A stretch of DNA of 64,000 nt from positions 3,868,199 through 3,932,198 of the forward strand of contig NC_052621.1 in assembly GCF_016545825.1 (NCBI RefSeq). The letters are read 5' to 3'. This DNA comes from Eucalyptus grandis. Its lineage: Eukaryota; Streptophyta; Magnoliopsida; Myrtales; Myrtaceae. A model generated the notes under the pieces. It was not told the origin of the DNA. It made no database searches and worked only from the letters and a program-made list of their open reading frames with translations. Position numbers and translations under genes: made by a program. This document shows, piece after piece, positions 22,768-35,224 of the stretch; within the stretch, counting starts at the first letter, position 1, and every line of letters starts with the position of its first letter.

Positions 22768-23896
22768 GCTGCGTTTGGCAACCACTTTGCCAAGGATCTT
22801 TAGCCCCCTAAAGGCCTTTTTGGGCCAAATAATCAGTGTTTGGCAAATTTTTTTTGACTTGCCTTTGCCAAAGGCAAGCCTTCCCAGGCTGAAAGCCCAA
22901 GGCAGGTTGGGGGCTGCCTTGGGCATTCCGGCCTCTCGGAAGGCTGAGGGAGAGTAAGTTAAAAAATTTTCTTCCACAAATGTCCTCACTAACATTTCGT
23001 TTTTCCGGTTTTGTCCTCGTTACTATTCATCTTCTTCTTCATGGAGGATGGCCGACGAAGTTGCGCGGAGCTGCCCATGGCCGGCGACGAGCTGGACAGA
23101 GGTCGGCAAAAGCCTGTGCGTCACGGCGATCGTCGGCGGCCGTCGCGTGACCTCGCGACCCCCCCGGTTGTCGCGTCGCCGCACCGCCGCAACTCCTGAC
23201 CAACCACCAGATCCGGGTCGCAGACCGCCGCAACCCGGCGACCGCGACCCCGCGGATTCAGGTCACCGGAGGTCGCCGCGACCAGATCTCTGGGCGCGCG
23301 ACCTCGGGACACAAATCACACGCAGATCCCGGGGTCACCGGAGGTCGCCGCGACCGATCGGGCCGCGCGACCTCCGCGCAACCAGATCGCGCGATCGGTC
23401 GCGACGATCCGGTCGCTGATCGGGGGTCGCGCGACAGATCGGCGGCCGGCCACCTCCGCACGGAGGTCGCGGCGCGGCGGGTCGCGCGGCCGTCCGGCGA
23501 GGGTCGCCGCGACCCACCAGATCGGTAGCGGCGACCCTCGCCCGGACGGTCGCGCGACCCCGCTCCGCGACCTCCGTGCTTGAGGTGGCGGGCCGCTCGA
23601 TGGGTCGCGGCGACCCTCGCCGCCGCCGCCCCTCGCCGGACCGCCCGCTGCTGTCCCCCAGGACCGCCCGCCCCGCCGCGTAATCAACCAATTCTCATTT
23701 TTTTCCTTTTTTTTTAATAATAAAATTCTTTTGTAAAGTTAATTTGTCCAAACGCTATTTTGCTCAAATATACTTTGCAATGGACTTTCACAAATACAAT
23801 TTACCAAACATAATTTGCATTTCCAAAACCCTTTTAACTCAAAGGTCTTTACATTTTCTCAAGGACTTTCCCCAAAAGCCTTCCCAAACGCACCCT
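22768..23896. mobile_element. Non-autonomous DNA element with GC-rich core
   Basis: The left end ggctgcgtttggcaac and the right end (cttcccaaacgcaccc) are inverted repeats of one another over roughly 12-15 bp, and sub-terminal text is also related (ctttgccaaggat/caaaggcctttttgg versus ctcaaaggtctt/ccccaaaagcc). The middle (23040-23690) is very GC-rich with palindromic gatcgcgcgatc/ggtcgcgcgacc phrases and no credible protein. No convincing target-site duplication was found. Confidence 0.55.
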
Positions 23897-24775
23897 ATAT
23901 CTTGTTCCTTTTCCATTTGCCTTCGGAGGGCCAAAAGGGGAGCTCCGGAACCTTAGGCCTATACTTGGTGGACGGTCGTCCTATTGCTTGGTTAGCAATA
24001 TTTTTAAGAAAATCCGTTCTACTCCTGTGGAGTCACTCTTTCAAGTTTTACTATTCTATTCAATGAATGGTAAGCATTTGTCGTTTGTCGTCGGCCAATC
24101 TCATAAAACTTTCATTGACCAAATGGACAAAGATTGTGGAGCTGCACATGCAACCAGTAGATTAGACGTCGATTCAGCTATCTTCTTATTATTATATATG
24201 AATGTATCCGTTGTTTGTTGATGGCTACTCGCCGACAAGACAGTCGAGCTCAAACGGCTTCTCATGGCCGACAGTTTGTATATATTATTTCTGTAACAAA
24301 CCGTGTTCTCTACGGAGCACGCGATCGACATTCTTACGAACAGAGATACGAGCTCGATTTCGTAATTATTGCCAATTGATGAATGTTCCCATATAAATTA
24401 GGTATACTAAACAAAGAGTGTTCGATCCTAGGATCCAAAGAAAAGAAGGGGGGGGCTTGTGCTTCCTACTTGATTTAGAAGTTACTTGTTTATACGATAT
24501 ACATGCGTGACCAATTGGTTATTCTTATTAACTTCTGTGAACGTGATGATAGCGGAGAAAATGCTAAAACTTGGTACAATAATGTATTCAAATTCTAAAA
24601 CTTTTGTATCATACATTTAAGCGGTAAAACTTGCTATAACCGTCTACTCTAGTCCTTTGATCTATTCCTTTAGATTTTAGTGGACGAAAATGTTATATGA
24701 CTAGCATTTTTCATCAGTCAAAAATTGACGGATTCAATAAAATTAGTCAAGTGCGTTCAAGTTGCAATTCTTCGA
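23897..24775. other. Intergenic, nothing recognised
   Basis: AT-rich spacer. No gene, RNA or element boundary seen. Confidence 0.35.
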
Positions 24776-25438
24776 GACTTAAATGTATGAAATGATAACT
24801 TTTGGAATTCAAGTGCATTGTCGTGACGCGTTTTAGGATTTTCTTTGTAATTGTCCCTCTGTCAATTAACAAGCATGCTCCAATTTGTACACAAAAATAA
24901 TTACTCCCGCGATAACGCCGATCCAATGTGAATGGTGATGGCGTGCTATAATTTGACGGAGTTGGCTTGGCCTTTGCCCCCACACGCACCCCTAATTCCT
25001 ACTTTGCTATTTCGAGACGTTTTCACGAGATTAATCACGGGGGCTAATCGTCTAGCGCAAGATTGAAATCTTAACCTCAATCCAATCCAATCAAAGGGAC
25101 TTAAATGTATGAAATGATAACTTTCAGAACCCAAGTGCATTGTCGTGATGCGTTTTAAGACTTTATTTGTAATTGTCCCTCTGTCAATTAACTAACATGC
25201 TCCAATTTGTACGCAAAAATAATTTACTCCCGCGATAACGCCGATCTAATGTGAATGGTGATGGCGTGCTATAATTCGATGGAGCTGGCTTGGCCTGTGC
25301 CCCCACACACACCCCTAATTCCTCCTCTGCTATTTCGAGACGTTTTCGCGAGATTAATCACGGGGACTAATCGTCTAGCGCAAGATTGAAATCTCAACCT
25401 CGATCCAAATCCAGTCCAATCCAATGGTTAAATCAAAG
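24776..25438. repeat. Two-copy direct tandem duplication, 322-bp period
   Basis: The segment starting gacttaaatgtatgaaatga at 24776 restarts at 25098 and runs to about 25438. The copies are nearly identical through ctgtcaattaac, cgcgataacgccgat, gatggcgtgctataatt and attaatcacggg, and end in aatcaaag. No protein-like frame. Confidence 0.92.
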
Positions 25439-25700
25439 AAGATTATCTTACGAACCGTCAATAAAGCCAGTTTGAAATGATTAAAAAAGTCGGGTCGGTC
25501 CTCCTCCTGCCGGGCGTAGCGTGCAAGTTGCAGCAAACGCTTTACACCTCCAAAAGGTTTTCGAGATTAGACAGAGTCGCCAGCGCCATGAAAGCTTTTT
25601 TGCAAGAATAACTCTCTTAACAACATCGTATTTTATATTTCGAGGGGAAAGGGTGTCGACCCCAAGTTGTTGTCCTGTTGTCGTGTCTGCAGTGGCGGTG

Positions 25701-25731
<31 letters not shown>

Positions 25732-26330
25732 TTCTTGACTTCGTCCCAAGACGTTTTTCGGTTTTCAATCATGAAAGCGTTTTCGTCTGTTTGCTTTTCG
25801 TGGGCTCGTCATGATCTCAGATGACCTGTCCACCAACAGAAAACCAAATTGGGGGAAAGAGAATTTATTATTATTAGGGGGTACTGGAGTCTATATAAAT
25901 AAATAAAAATATAAAACAAGCTTTTCTCAGAAAATTATTGAATTTAATTTAATAACACCAAAAACTTCAAACTAATACATTTATAATAAATATACTAAAA
26001 ATTAAATTTTTTGACTATAAAAAATTATAAATTGATGTACCTAGGATTTACTCTCTTAGATTAATATTACGAAAAATCACAAAATTGGATACACTGTGAT
26101 AAACAAACGGTAAAATCCTAAATTGATATACTTTTTAGCTGTCATGTATTATTGAATTCAACAATTTGACAAGTAAAATTGAACGGAAACCGATTAAGGG
26201 TAAATTTGTCATATGTATCGATTTAATATTTTTTTATAGTAAAAAAATTAATTTGGGTAAATTTATCACATTTTTGCTGATTTGAAACTTTTATGATATT
26301 AGCCTATAGGATTTTGGACAGCAAGAAATT
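25439..26330. other. Intergenic; CT microsatellite and an AT-rich repeat relic
   Basis: A (CT)n tract lies at 25699-25727. 25910-26320 carries decayed copies of the 'accaaaaac.tcaaactaatacattta' and 'ggtaaatttgtcatatgtat' phrases in opposite orientations, related to the long hairpin at 43.3-44.7 kb. Confidence 0.45.
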
Positions 26331-27667
26331 AATCATCCTCTAATTTCTTCCATCCTCCACTATTTTTTCTTCCAACTAGAATGTTGTGCTTGCATCATTG
26401 GGAGCGCATTCAACTCCGTGAGTTTCGTTCGAAATAATATAGACATTGATTGAGTTTCAATGAGCTTCAGTTCATTAACAATTACAAACATCGCTAGAGT
26501 TTTCAATAACTCTTCCTGCTATGAGCATTGTCTTGAGAGTTTTAACTATTCTCTTTTAGTAAAGATGGTGTTGTCCATTACGTACGGAATGTCCCTAGAT
26601 GAATACTTGCCGGATATCAAAGATATTTCTTTCCATCTTACATTGCGTAAAGTTTTGTGAAAAGTTGGATATGAAGCTATATGATTTGGAAAATTAGGTA
26701 ATGTTTTATGCTTTCCGACTTTCATATTAGTTTGCTACAAGATCATGCATATAAATCTTTAAACTTCAGTTTTTCTTTTCTCTATTTAAGTTAGCAAAAA
26801 GTTTGATCGACAATCGCATATACATCCTACAATAAGCTTTTGCTTACTGGGTTCCAACTTTTGTTTTTTTTATTCTTTTCGATTCTGCTTTCATTTTATG
26901 TTGATTAGTTGAGATTTATATTTATCCTTTTTGGTCGACCACTAATTTATTAGCCATGAAAAGGTTGATAAGTTGATTTTTTCTACAAAAAGAATGTGAA
27001 CGACGGTATTGTTGCATTTTCCCTTTTATCACTGAGAAAGTAATTGAACGATTTTCTACTCCTCTCTAATTATCTTAAGATAATTTTCTTTCTAAATCGT
27101 AATCTTGTAACTATGGTTGTGTAAATATCATACCATTACAGTGTACACGCTTGAATCACAATTGTTTTGATGTAAGTATCTATTGATTTTTACTATTAGT
27201 TTCTTTTTTTTTACTTTATGCAAATGAATATCTATAATTGAAAAGACATTATTTAAATCACTAATTTGCAAATTATATCTGTGTAACTTAAAATAGTGCA
27301 AAATAAGCACAGATTTATTTCCGTGCAAGAAAAAGCAAACGTTAATAGTCTAGCTGATTTATTACACTAACATACGATATGATGCAATGAAATATTATCC
27401 GATGACAAAAATACTCTTTCTTGTTTGAAAGGTTATTTAATATCTATTGCATCACCAAGCATATCAATTTCATCAATCCGACTGATTTATCTTGAATTAC
27501 TTACAAAAAGGAGTAATGTTAAATACATTGATAAATTTATAAAATTGATATGCACAATGATATTGCATGTTGTAATTCTCAGTATATTTAGTTTAAATAA
27601 TCGAGTAACATTCTTAGGTCATCATAAGTCTATCACTGTTTAATTAATGTATCGGTTTTTTAAATTT
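26331..27667. other. Intergenic AT-rich, no gene
   Basis: Very AT-rich. A 66-codon open frame at 26460-26660 is not recognised and has no support. Confidence 0.35.
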
Positions 27668-28008
27668 AGTTTTGGGATAATGATATAAATGATTTTCAAT
27701 GTGTAATATAATCTTTGAACTTTAGCTTAACATACAATGTCATTTTTAAACTTTTAATTTATTCAATATAGTCCCCAAACTTTTGGTGCATGTTCAATTT
27801 AATCTTTAATTGAATGAAAATATTTAATGTTATCATTCCATTTATTCAAATTCAGGGACGATATTAAATATTTTTATGTAGTTTATAGACTAAATTAAAC
27901 ATGCATCAAAAGTTTAAGGACTACGTTGAATAAATTTAAAGTTTATGAATCACATTATACATTAGGTCAAAAAGAGGCACCATTTATCTTATTTATCCTT
28001 TAGTCTTC
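27668..28008. mobile_element. Foldback MITE-like element, same family as 16727-17130
   Basis: Shares ordered phrases with 16727-17130: 'gataatgatataaatgat', 'tttgaactttagcttaacatacaatgt', 'cttttaatttattcaatatagtcc', then their inverse 'ggactacgttgaataaattta' and 'catttatcttatttatcc'. Long, imperfect inverted repeats with no coding capacity. Confidence 0.7.
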
Positions 28009-28272
28009 CATGCCCAAATACGATTGAAGAGGAGGTTTGAACGAGTCCACCATTCGTAAAGTTAAAAGATTTGTCAACAGTTGAATCATTGGACAGTTCA
28101 AAAAGCACTCGCCGCTCTTCATGCCGAGCCCACGACGAAAAAGAAAACCCTTTTTCATTCTCAAAATCTATCTCCTTCCGCAATTGCTCCATCCCTCCCT
28201 CTCTCTCTCTCTCTACACGAGCTGTCGTTTTGCATCACGACCTCTCTTCCGCAGAGATCTCTCAGAAGTACA

Positions 28273-29232
28273 ATGAGAGACATTATCTCTTGCTTCAGCG
28301 AGGACTCGATCAGTTTCTCCAACCCATCATGCTCCCACCCTTCAAAGAACGCTTTCATCTCTCCCTCCCCTCTTCCTTCGCTCCAAAATGCAGTCACCTG
28401 CGTCTACAGAACCATCCTCTCCAAGCACAGGAAGCACCTCTTGATCACCATCTCCTGGTTCACCACGCAGGCGGGTCACCGCGACGTGATCATGAGCTTC
28501 GACCACGATCCGTCTTCTTCCTTCCAGCTCGGCACCAATTCGGGCCTGTTCAGGAAGAGCAGGAGCCACCACAGGAAGGTGGAGCACCGGAATTCTGAGG
28601 TGGAAGTCTTCTGGGACTTTTCGAAAGCCGTGTATGAGACGGGGCCGGAACCTGTGGATGGGTTCTATGTGCTGGTCACGGTTGATTCTGAATTGGGTCT
28701 TGCTCTTGGTGACCTGGCAACGCAAGAAGCCATCTGCAAGAAGCTCAAGGTATGTGGAAGCGGGGATACACCGAAATTCTCTTTAGTTTCGAGGCGAGAG
28801 AATTTGTCGGGGGACTCGATGTACAGCACCAAGGCCAGGTTCGGCAAGACGGGCATCGTGCATGATGTGCTGATCAAGCACAGAGACGAGAGCGAGGGGC
28901 AGACGCATCCGGTCCTATGCGTTTACGTCGACAAGAAGATCGTGCTGAAAGTGAAGAGGTTGCAGTGGAACTTCCGGGGGAGCCAGACGATTTTCGTGGA
29001 CGGCTCGGCGATCGACCTGTTGTGGAACGTGCACGACTGGTTCTTCGGCCCGGGCACCCGATGCGCGACCTTCATGTTCAGGACGAGGAGCGAAACGTCG
29101 GCGGCAGCGGCCGCGACGACGGCTTACGACCACGAAAGGCTCTGGTTGGAAGAGAAGTTGGTGATGCAGGAAGAGGAAGAATGTCACGGAAGCGAATTTT
29201 CTCTATTGATATGTGCAAGAAAGAGCACATGA
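28273..29232 (+). CDS. DUF868 family protein
   Basis: Intronless, 319 residues starting MRDIISCFSE, the usual start of this plant family (At2g04220-like). The frame is open upstream, but the ATG at 28273 follows a CT-rich leader (28195-28213) and matches family starts. Recognisable family blocks are CVYRTILSKHRKHLLITISW near residues 55-75, EVFWDFSKAVYETGPEPVDGFYVLV, SRRENLSGDSMYSTKARFG, the KIVLKVKRLQWNFRGSQTIFVDG core and the VHDWFFGP segment, followed by an acidic, variable C-terminus. No signal peptide or membrane span. The biochemical function of DUF868 proteins is unknown. Confidence 0.9.
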   Translation: MRDIISCFSEDSISFSNPSCSHPSKNAFISPSPLPSLQNAVTCVYRTILSKHRKHLLITISWFTTQAGHRDVIMSFDHDPSSSFQLGTNSGLFRKSRSHHRKVEHRNSEVEVFWDFSKAVYETGPEPVDGFYVLVTVDSELGLALGDLATQEAICKKLKVCGSGDTPKFSLVSRRENLSGDSMYSTKARFGKTGIVHDVLIKHRDESEGQTHPVLCVYVDKKIVLKVKRLQWNFRGSQTIFVDGSAIDLLWNVHDWFFGPGTRCATFMFRTRSETSAAAAATTAYDHERLWLEEKLVMQEEEECHGSEFSLLICARKST

Positions 29233-31457
29233 CAAGAGACCATTTCAAAAATGTGTAGCTTTGGGATTCTCTTCAAGTCCCAACCAGGTGATCGAACTGT
29301 AATTTGTGATCTTTCTTCATCTGTCTCACATTACATATTAAAGAAGGTAAAGAAATACTTTTGAATTAGCTTTGTCTTTTTAGGCAAACGAGGAAGGTGC
29401 TGATGGAAATAATTTTTCCTTGTTACATCTTGATTCGTTTTATTCTTTTTGTGCAGAGGTGAGGTGTTAGTGTAGAATATACAATGATTGGTCTCTCTCT
29501 CTCTCTCTCTCTCTACCCCGTAAATGAATTTTCTAGTCTATTTTAGAGAGGGGGAAAGGGTGGCAAACAGCAAGCATGAGTTGAAAAGCATCATATGATT
29601 GCATGATGTGCAATCATGAGCTGGGCAATCTCTGCAAAGTGCAAATCATCACCTGAGGGCCTTGAGAGTCTCTACCATGCCTACGGACAAAAGCATGCGA
29701 TCACAGACACCTTCATTATGTCAATTTGGATTGCATTCTAGACCCTACTGCGGGCACAGACCAATCGGGCCGTGTCGCATGATATTTCCGGGCCGCTCAG
29801 ATCGGATTTCACGGCGTAGTTTTAAAGGAACAGTTCAGATCCTATGAGATTTCTCAACACCATTGTCCAAGAGCCTACAACATGTTTCATTCGATGCCGC
29901 ATGTTCCATGGGGAGAACGAGGGCAAGAACTGCGGCTGGGAAACGCCATGCGTTTCGGTCAAAAAGCATGTATTGCCGATTCGACTTTGCCGACCACGAC
30001 TAATCTGTCTCCCCGATGGCGAGCTCGTACGAACGTCGCGAACTCTCTTCCTCAACGGAGTTTTCAAGGAACGAACCTCCGAGTCAAGAAAACGAGGCTT
30101 TGGACCAAAACAAGAAGTCATTCTCGATCGAGTTTTGAAAATAACGACGAGGGGCAAAAGGGGTTTTTCACAAGGACTATGGTAAATACATATTATTCAA
30201 CTGGTGCCGGGGTGCCAACCTCATGCGTAGTCTCTAGTGCCCTGTTCTCTTTCCGTCATGTCGGACTCGATTTCGGTCAAATTCATTTGTCTAATTTGAG
30301 TATTTTTAAGGTTTTCGTCTCTTCATTGGTAAGGCGACGGGACTAAATTATGGGACGGCTTTGTCCTCTCCACAAATTCTCCAAAACCCTGCGAAAGCGA
30401 GATGATCGGATGATTCCATGTACATCGGTGCGGACACTCCTTCACGGGTTTTGTCTCGGTTGATATGACAAAACCGGAGTCCTAATTGCCGTGAGATTTG
30501 CTTAACGACTATGCAGGATGACGAGATAAATCGCCAATCGCTTTGAATTCGACTACGAAATGAACCTGTCTCTGATCAAGACTTTAACTTTCCCATGATT
30601 CGGTATCTCGTGATGTAATCGTCGTATTGACATCACTAACGTTTGTTCATGCTGGAATTTCGGTGGGTGCATAAATTGGGAAATCAATGCGCATGTGCAT
30701 GTGACATTGGCGCGAGGGCACCAGATTTTTCGGGTGCAGCTTTGGTCCAAATACCTAAAGTTTGGGCCACCCCATTCCTTCCTAGACTTTGACTTTGTGA
30801 AAGCAGGTGATGAAGCAGTTGGGAAAACGCCAAATTGGCCGGACTGCTGCCTAATTGAGTAATCATTGTCTTAAAACTTGCCTTTTAGCCTTAATTATAA
30901 TTTAATTATGGCCAAAGGCGGGAAAAAGAAAAAGAAAAAGAAAAAGAAAAAAGATAACCATGTTGCAGTGTCCATCCAGGGGCAGGACTGTCTGCAATCA
31001 GACTCGAAGACGTTGCAGTCCCACTACAAACGGGAATATTTGCACAGGGCATTCAGCATTGATGGGCTCTAAAATAGTTGGCATGGTGTTTAAGACCAGA
31101 AATAGAAATCTTATCGGCATGCATCGATGGACCTAGGAAACCGGGTTTGGTCGAGCTGAATCGGGCTCGAGCGTTCTTCTTAGAGCTCGTCTCGATTCGG
31201 GCTTCGATCGAGAATGAATTTCTAAATCTCAAGCTTCGACTTAGCTCTGCTCGTTTCACCTTAGTTTAAAGTCATTCGAAGATCTAGTTTGAGCTTTGGA
31301 GCCTGAACTTGAGTTTGGAAATCTTAGGAGACCGAATCGAGGATGCGATAAAGATCGTGAAATGGTTTCGTGGGCATGTCCAAGTTGGACCGGGAGAGCA
31401 AGGGCCATTCGCTTTGCCCGAACTTGGTCTGTTCATTACTAGTGCACCAACAGATTC
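29233..31457. other. Intergenic, no gene; CT and AAAAG repeats
   Basis: A (CT)n tract at about 29493-29515 and an (AAAAAG)n stretch at about 30926-30953 are the only clear structures. Short open frames near 29.8-30.3 kb are not recognised. Confidence 0.35.
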
Positions 31458-32426
31458 TCAAATGAAAAGAACCAAACGGATAGCAAGGAAACAGAAGAGG
31501 ACACTACCAAAGGGCTTGGATGATGCGCCTCCTCCTGAGATGACCCTGTCCCCTGCAAAAGAAAATTTGATCTCCTGGCGCCGACTGATGATTATAATGA
31601 TAACAAAGTTCGTAAAAATATAAGGCGGAAGCAGAGATTCATGTCATAGATGTTTTTCAAGGCAAAGGCTGGTAGAAATTGTGCACTTACTGCACTCCCT
31701 TGGATGGCAGATGCACTTCAATCCCACGCCGCAGTTTCCATTAGGCCTTTCGCACTCGTTGCAGAGGTTCGGTACGTGATCTGGAATGTCGAATGAAATC
31801 CTCGTCCCAAGCTCATACCCTCTGAAGTCCTCCGACTCAGTACCGTTATTAGTCGCATTTTTCTTGTATACCCATCTGGAACCGGAGCAATTCAGGGCCT
31901 TAGGATCGATACCATTCTGAAGCTCTTCCAGATCATGAACAAGCAAGCATGAATCAAGAGGTTTGGATGATTGCCCTGGATTTCCTGGAAGAGCTTGACA
32001 TGTATAAAAATCGGTGCAATTAGGGATAGGAGTCGACATTATGGGAAGTCTTGCATCGATGCAGTTGAGTAGGAGGAGAGAGTTTGGGTGCGGAGGCGAG
32101 GGGAAGCCGGCAGTGAGAATTGAAGGAAAGAAGAAAAGGGATTGAGACGAGCAAGACGGTTGGTATGTGATGGCCAATAGTTTGTTGGTGTAGTCAATGG
32201 AGGAAATCGGGAAAAGACCAAGAGATGTTCTGAAGTATGGCTTCTGAGATCTGCAGAGAATCATCCTGCTCAATGGAGATGCCTCAGTCGAATTCAAGTT
32301 CGAGAAAGGCGGGTCGATTTGGGTTTCGCCACAGAGAGTTCCAAGCACTTGTTTGGCTATGCAAAGGTGAAGAAAGCAGTACAGTGTCAGAACTTCTAGG
32401 AGATGGAGCCTCTTCAGTGGCTCCAT
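31458..32426 (-). CDS. Wall-associated-kinase galacturonan-binding domain protein (GUB_WAK_bind, no kinase)
   Basis: Two exons on the minus strand, 32426-31691 and 31552-31458, GT-AG, 276 residues. It starts MEPLKRLHLLEVLTLYC with a hydrophobic signal peptide (about 1-25), then a GUB_WAK_bind-type ectodomain (CGETQIDPPF... MILCRSQKPYFRTSLGLFPI). The C-terminal WAK-associated Cys pattern is C-x2-C-x6-C-x5-C-x-C-x4-C (from LCNECERPNG). Several N-x-S/T glycosylation sites are visible. Exon 2 encodes RVISGGG..., then a hydrophobic tail ending LVLFI, consistent with a membrane or GPI anchor. No kinase domain follows, so this is a stand-alone cell-surface or wall protein. Pectin binding is inferred from the domain name, not shown. 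The longer open frame upstream of M32426 (another 20 codons) lacks a better start. Confidence 0.85.
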
Positions 32427-33347
32427 TTTAGTTTTTGGCTCTTGATTCTCTAGCGAGAAGATTATAGAGGTGAGAGAATAAAGCAATTGGTAAATGGAAT
32501 CTACTTTTCAGTTTTTTTTTTTTTTGAATCTGTCCTTATGCAGTCCACCTTTTTGGGTCACTTGGTGGCAACGAGTTCATTCTGTGACTAGTTTTGATTT
32601 CTTTTGGATCAGATGGAATCATTTTAGTCCTCCTTTTGCAGAAGAATTAGAGCATTTTTCATCCCCAATACTTTTACTCCATGTTCCTTCTCCTTTCCAT
32701 GGTGGTCATTGGCACTTTTATTGTTTGCTTTCAGCTTTGAGAATCCACTCCATCTCTCTCACATGAGGCTGTAAGTTCTATATCTGGTCGAGCTATCGAG
32801 TACATATTCAATACCCCTTCGGCGCACGATTCTCGTTTATCTCTTTTCTTTTGATCTCTTGATATTTCAATTGCAACCAGACAATAACCAGATGCCTGTG
32901 CTAGTCAGGAACCAACACTTTAGTATCCATAATTATCTCGAATTTGAATAATTGTGCCGACTGGTGTAGAGTCCCTTATAGTAATTTGGGCCACTCGTCC
33001 TCCTTTTGGATGGATTTACAGATGTGATCGCATCGGATGGTGTGTTAGCATCATATTAGTACTAATTGTCCACTCTCGGCAGACAAGCACGGTGTTAAAG
33101 TCAAAGTTAGTTTAACGCCTTCTGTGATCACAGTTATATGCTGTTATTGTCTTGATTAATCGAGTCCATTATTAGCAGTACCAATCTTACTGTCTATTCA
33201 TCAAAAGCATATAGTCCAAAATACATTATAGGACACATCGAAACAGAACAGGTAGTCTGTAGGTCGATCAGATTCTGTCGAGACTGGACGAGTAACTGAG
33301 TACACACATACACCATCACACACACATTGCGCAGAGGACGATCGCAA
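32427..33347. other. Intergenic, nothing recognised
   Basis: Includes the 5' leader of the GUB_WAK gene (minus strand) and, toward 33347, the 3' UTR of the A/B-barrel gene. No other gene seen. Confidence 0.4.
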
Positions 33348-34073
33348 TCATGCTGGTGATTTCACAAGAACGGCAGGGAAATCAAGCACGACCACCTTCT
33401 CAATAGCTGAGGAAAATGTAGAGGAGAACTCTACGTGATTCGAATGACCGAGAAAGGCGGTGAAGTCCTCCTTCTTGTGGAATGACATCATGAAAGCATG
33501 AGTAAAACCTTGTCTGAGCATCTCTAGCCCTTCTATGTCTTGTCCCCTGTTTCATCGACATATTTAAAACCAAATAGCGAGAAAAAGTTAAGGGAATCGC
33601 AGCTTTAAGGGTTGATTCTTGGTGGACTGGAAAAGTAATGCACTTAATTATGTTGTCATTGAACAGAAAAATGGGAAAAGAGCGCAACTGTGTGCTTCTG
33701 CTACAGCATAGCCACGCCACGGTTTTCAAAAAGCCGATGTCCGTCCTCTCAGCGTATGAATATTTCTACTAAAGCAGATTCAGCCTAGATATTTACAGAA
33801 CCGTAATGATGACTATAATCGGTCAACTAGACCAAATCCGTGTGCTAATACCACACTGTTGAAGAGATTAGCACTTGGCGGTGCACTGAACTTTCCCAAG
33901 GACCAAACATCATAAGTATCATTATCAGCAAAGACAAAAGGTTGATTATGTTACCATTCAAAGGACTTGACAGCTTCGATCTCCAGCGCCAGCTTCTCCA
34001 ATCCCTTGAGAATCTCTTCAATGACGATGTCTTCTTTGAACTTGACGATAACTAGATGCTTAAAGTCTCCCAT
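33348..34073 (-). CDS. Stress-response A/B barrel (Dabb) domain protein
   Basis: Two exons on the minus strand, 34073-33955 and 33546-33348, GT-AG, phase 2 join within a Trp codon, 105 residues. The whole protein is one dimeric alpha/beta-barrel domain: MGDFKHLVIVKFKEDI (strand 1), a helix EEILKGLEKLALEIEAVKSFEWG, RQGFTHAFMMSF (strand), a helix around HSNHVEFSSTFSSAIEK, and the final strand VVVLDFPAV. It matches what I recall of Arabidopsis At5g22580 in length and blocks. Such proteins are stress-induced small cytosolic dimers of unclear activity; relatives include polyketide cyclase-like enzymes. Complete and apparently functional. Confidence 0.9.
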
Positions 34074-35224
34074 CGCTACTTCAATCCTGAAGCAAAAAAG
34101 GTCACTGAACGACAGGATTTATACACATTACTCACATCAACTTCAACAGCTCGGCCTTGCACTGTTTGCGTGGTGGCCCAGTTCACCACTCGTGTTGTTG
34201 GAGGAGCACAAAAGAGAGGTGTCTTCTTTCTGGGACAGAATCTGCAGCTCAATATGTGGGAAAGGTACGGCGATTGCGGGTATAGACCCACCAACCAGCA
34301 ACTTCTTCCCTCAATGGTACAGTGAAAATGTCTTATGCCATTGTCTTAATGCTTATTTTCCTTCATCCATGGGGCCAGTGGTGTCAATTATTTTGAAAAA
34401 GTTCGAGTGCTGGGGCCGCCTTTTCATTTTGCCGACTGGATCGTCACGTGACCTGTTTCTTTCTTTTTCTTGATTTGTGCGTGCAAAATGACGTTCACTT
34501 TTCCTAGTCAAGCACCTTTTTTTAAATTTGGCCTCCTTCAATAAACCATACAGCACAGATTGCCATTGCTGGACTCTTCTTTATGTCATTCGATGAGCAG
34601 TAAGGTATAGCTGTGGACTATAGTAGATGGATTACATGACACTTCTCATCTTTAAGGAATCTGAACTGCACCCACCATGAGTCATTTGGATCTGATCTTT
34701 TAACAGATCGGCGAGATGGGACAGACGCTTTTGTTATGTTTGCCCTGGATAATGGGTGATTATTACTCATCGGTGATTATGTCATATTGATTTCTGGCTT
34801 ACTGACGACGCAGAACAGATTCTTCTTATTGTGCCAATCTGTTTTTCCTCTCATATTTTCGTTATTTTTTACCTGATTTGGTAACTTGAAGCAGTTGTTG
34901 TGGAGTTTCGGAAGAAAATGACTAGAACTTGCAGTCATAAGAACTTCAAATGCCAGAGATTTTGTAATCAATAGGAATTCTATGGTCAATCTGTTTATTT
35001 GACAGAATTCACATCGGATTTTGGAGGCAAGCAATTGATCTTCCCCATGTTTGGCTTTCATTACTGTTTCTTATTTCTGTCGATCTAGACGTCAATGGCT
35101 GTCGATGGTTACATGAAAGCGTTGTCCTTGTCCTCTCTGTGTCATCCTCATTATAAACCCGTCATGAATTAATCGTGGGAAATAATTGAACGCGGGGCCC
35201 ATGCACAGTGAAGAGTCTCTTTGG
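34074..35224. other. Intergenic, nothing recognised
   Basis: Upstream of the A/B-barrel gene. Short open frames exist at 34.0-34.5 kb on both strands, none recognised. Confidence 0.35.

Noticed and set aside
23048..23691. Several overlapping Arg/Pro-rich frames of about 120 codons
   Set aside because: They arise from palindromic GC-rich repeat text; both strands and several frames are equally open.
29822..30346. Open frames on both strands (111-154 codons)
   Set aside because: Not recognised, no splice support, and equally open in opposing frames.
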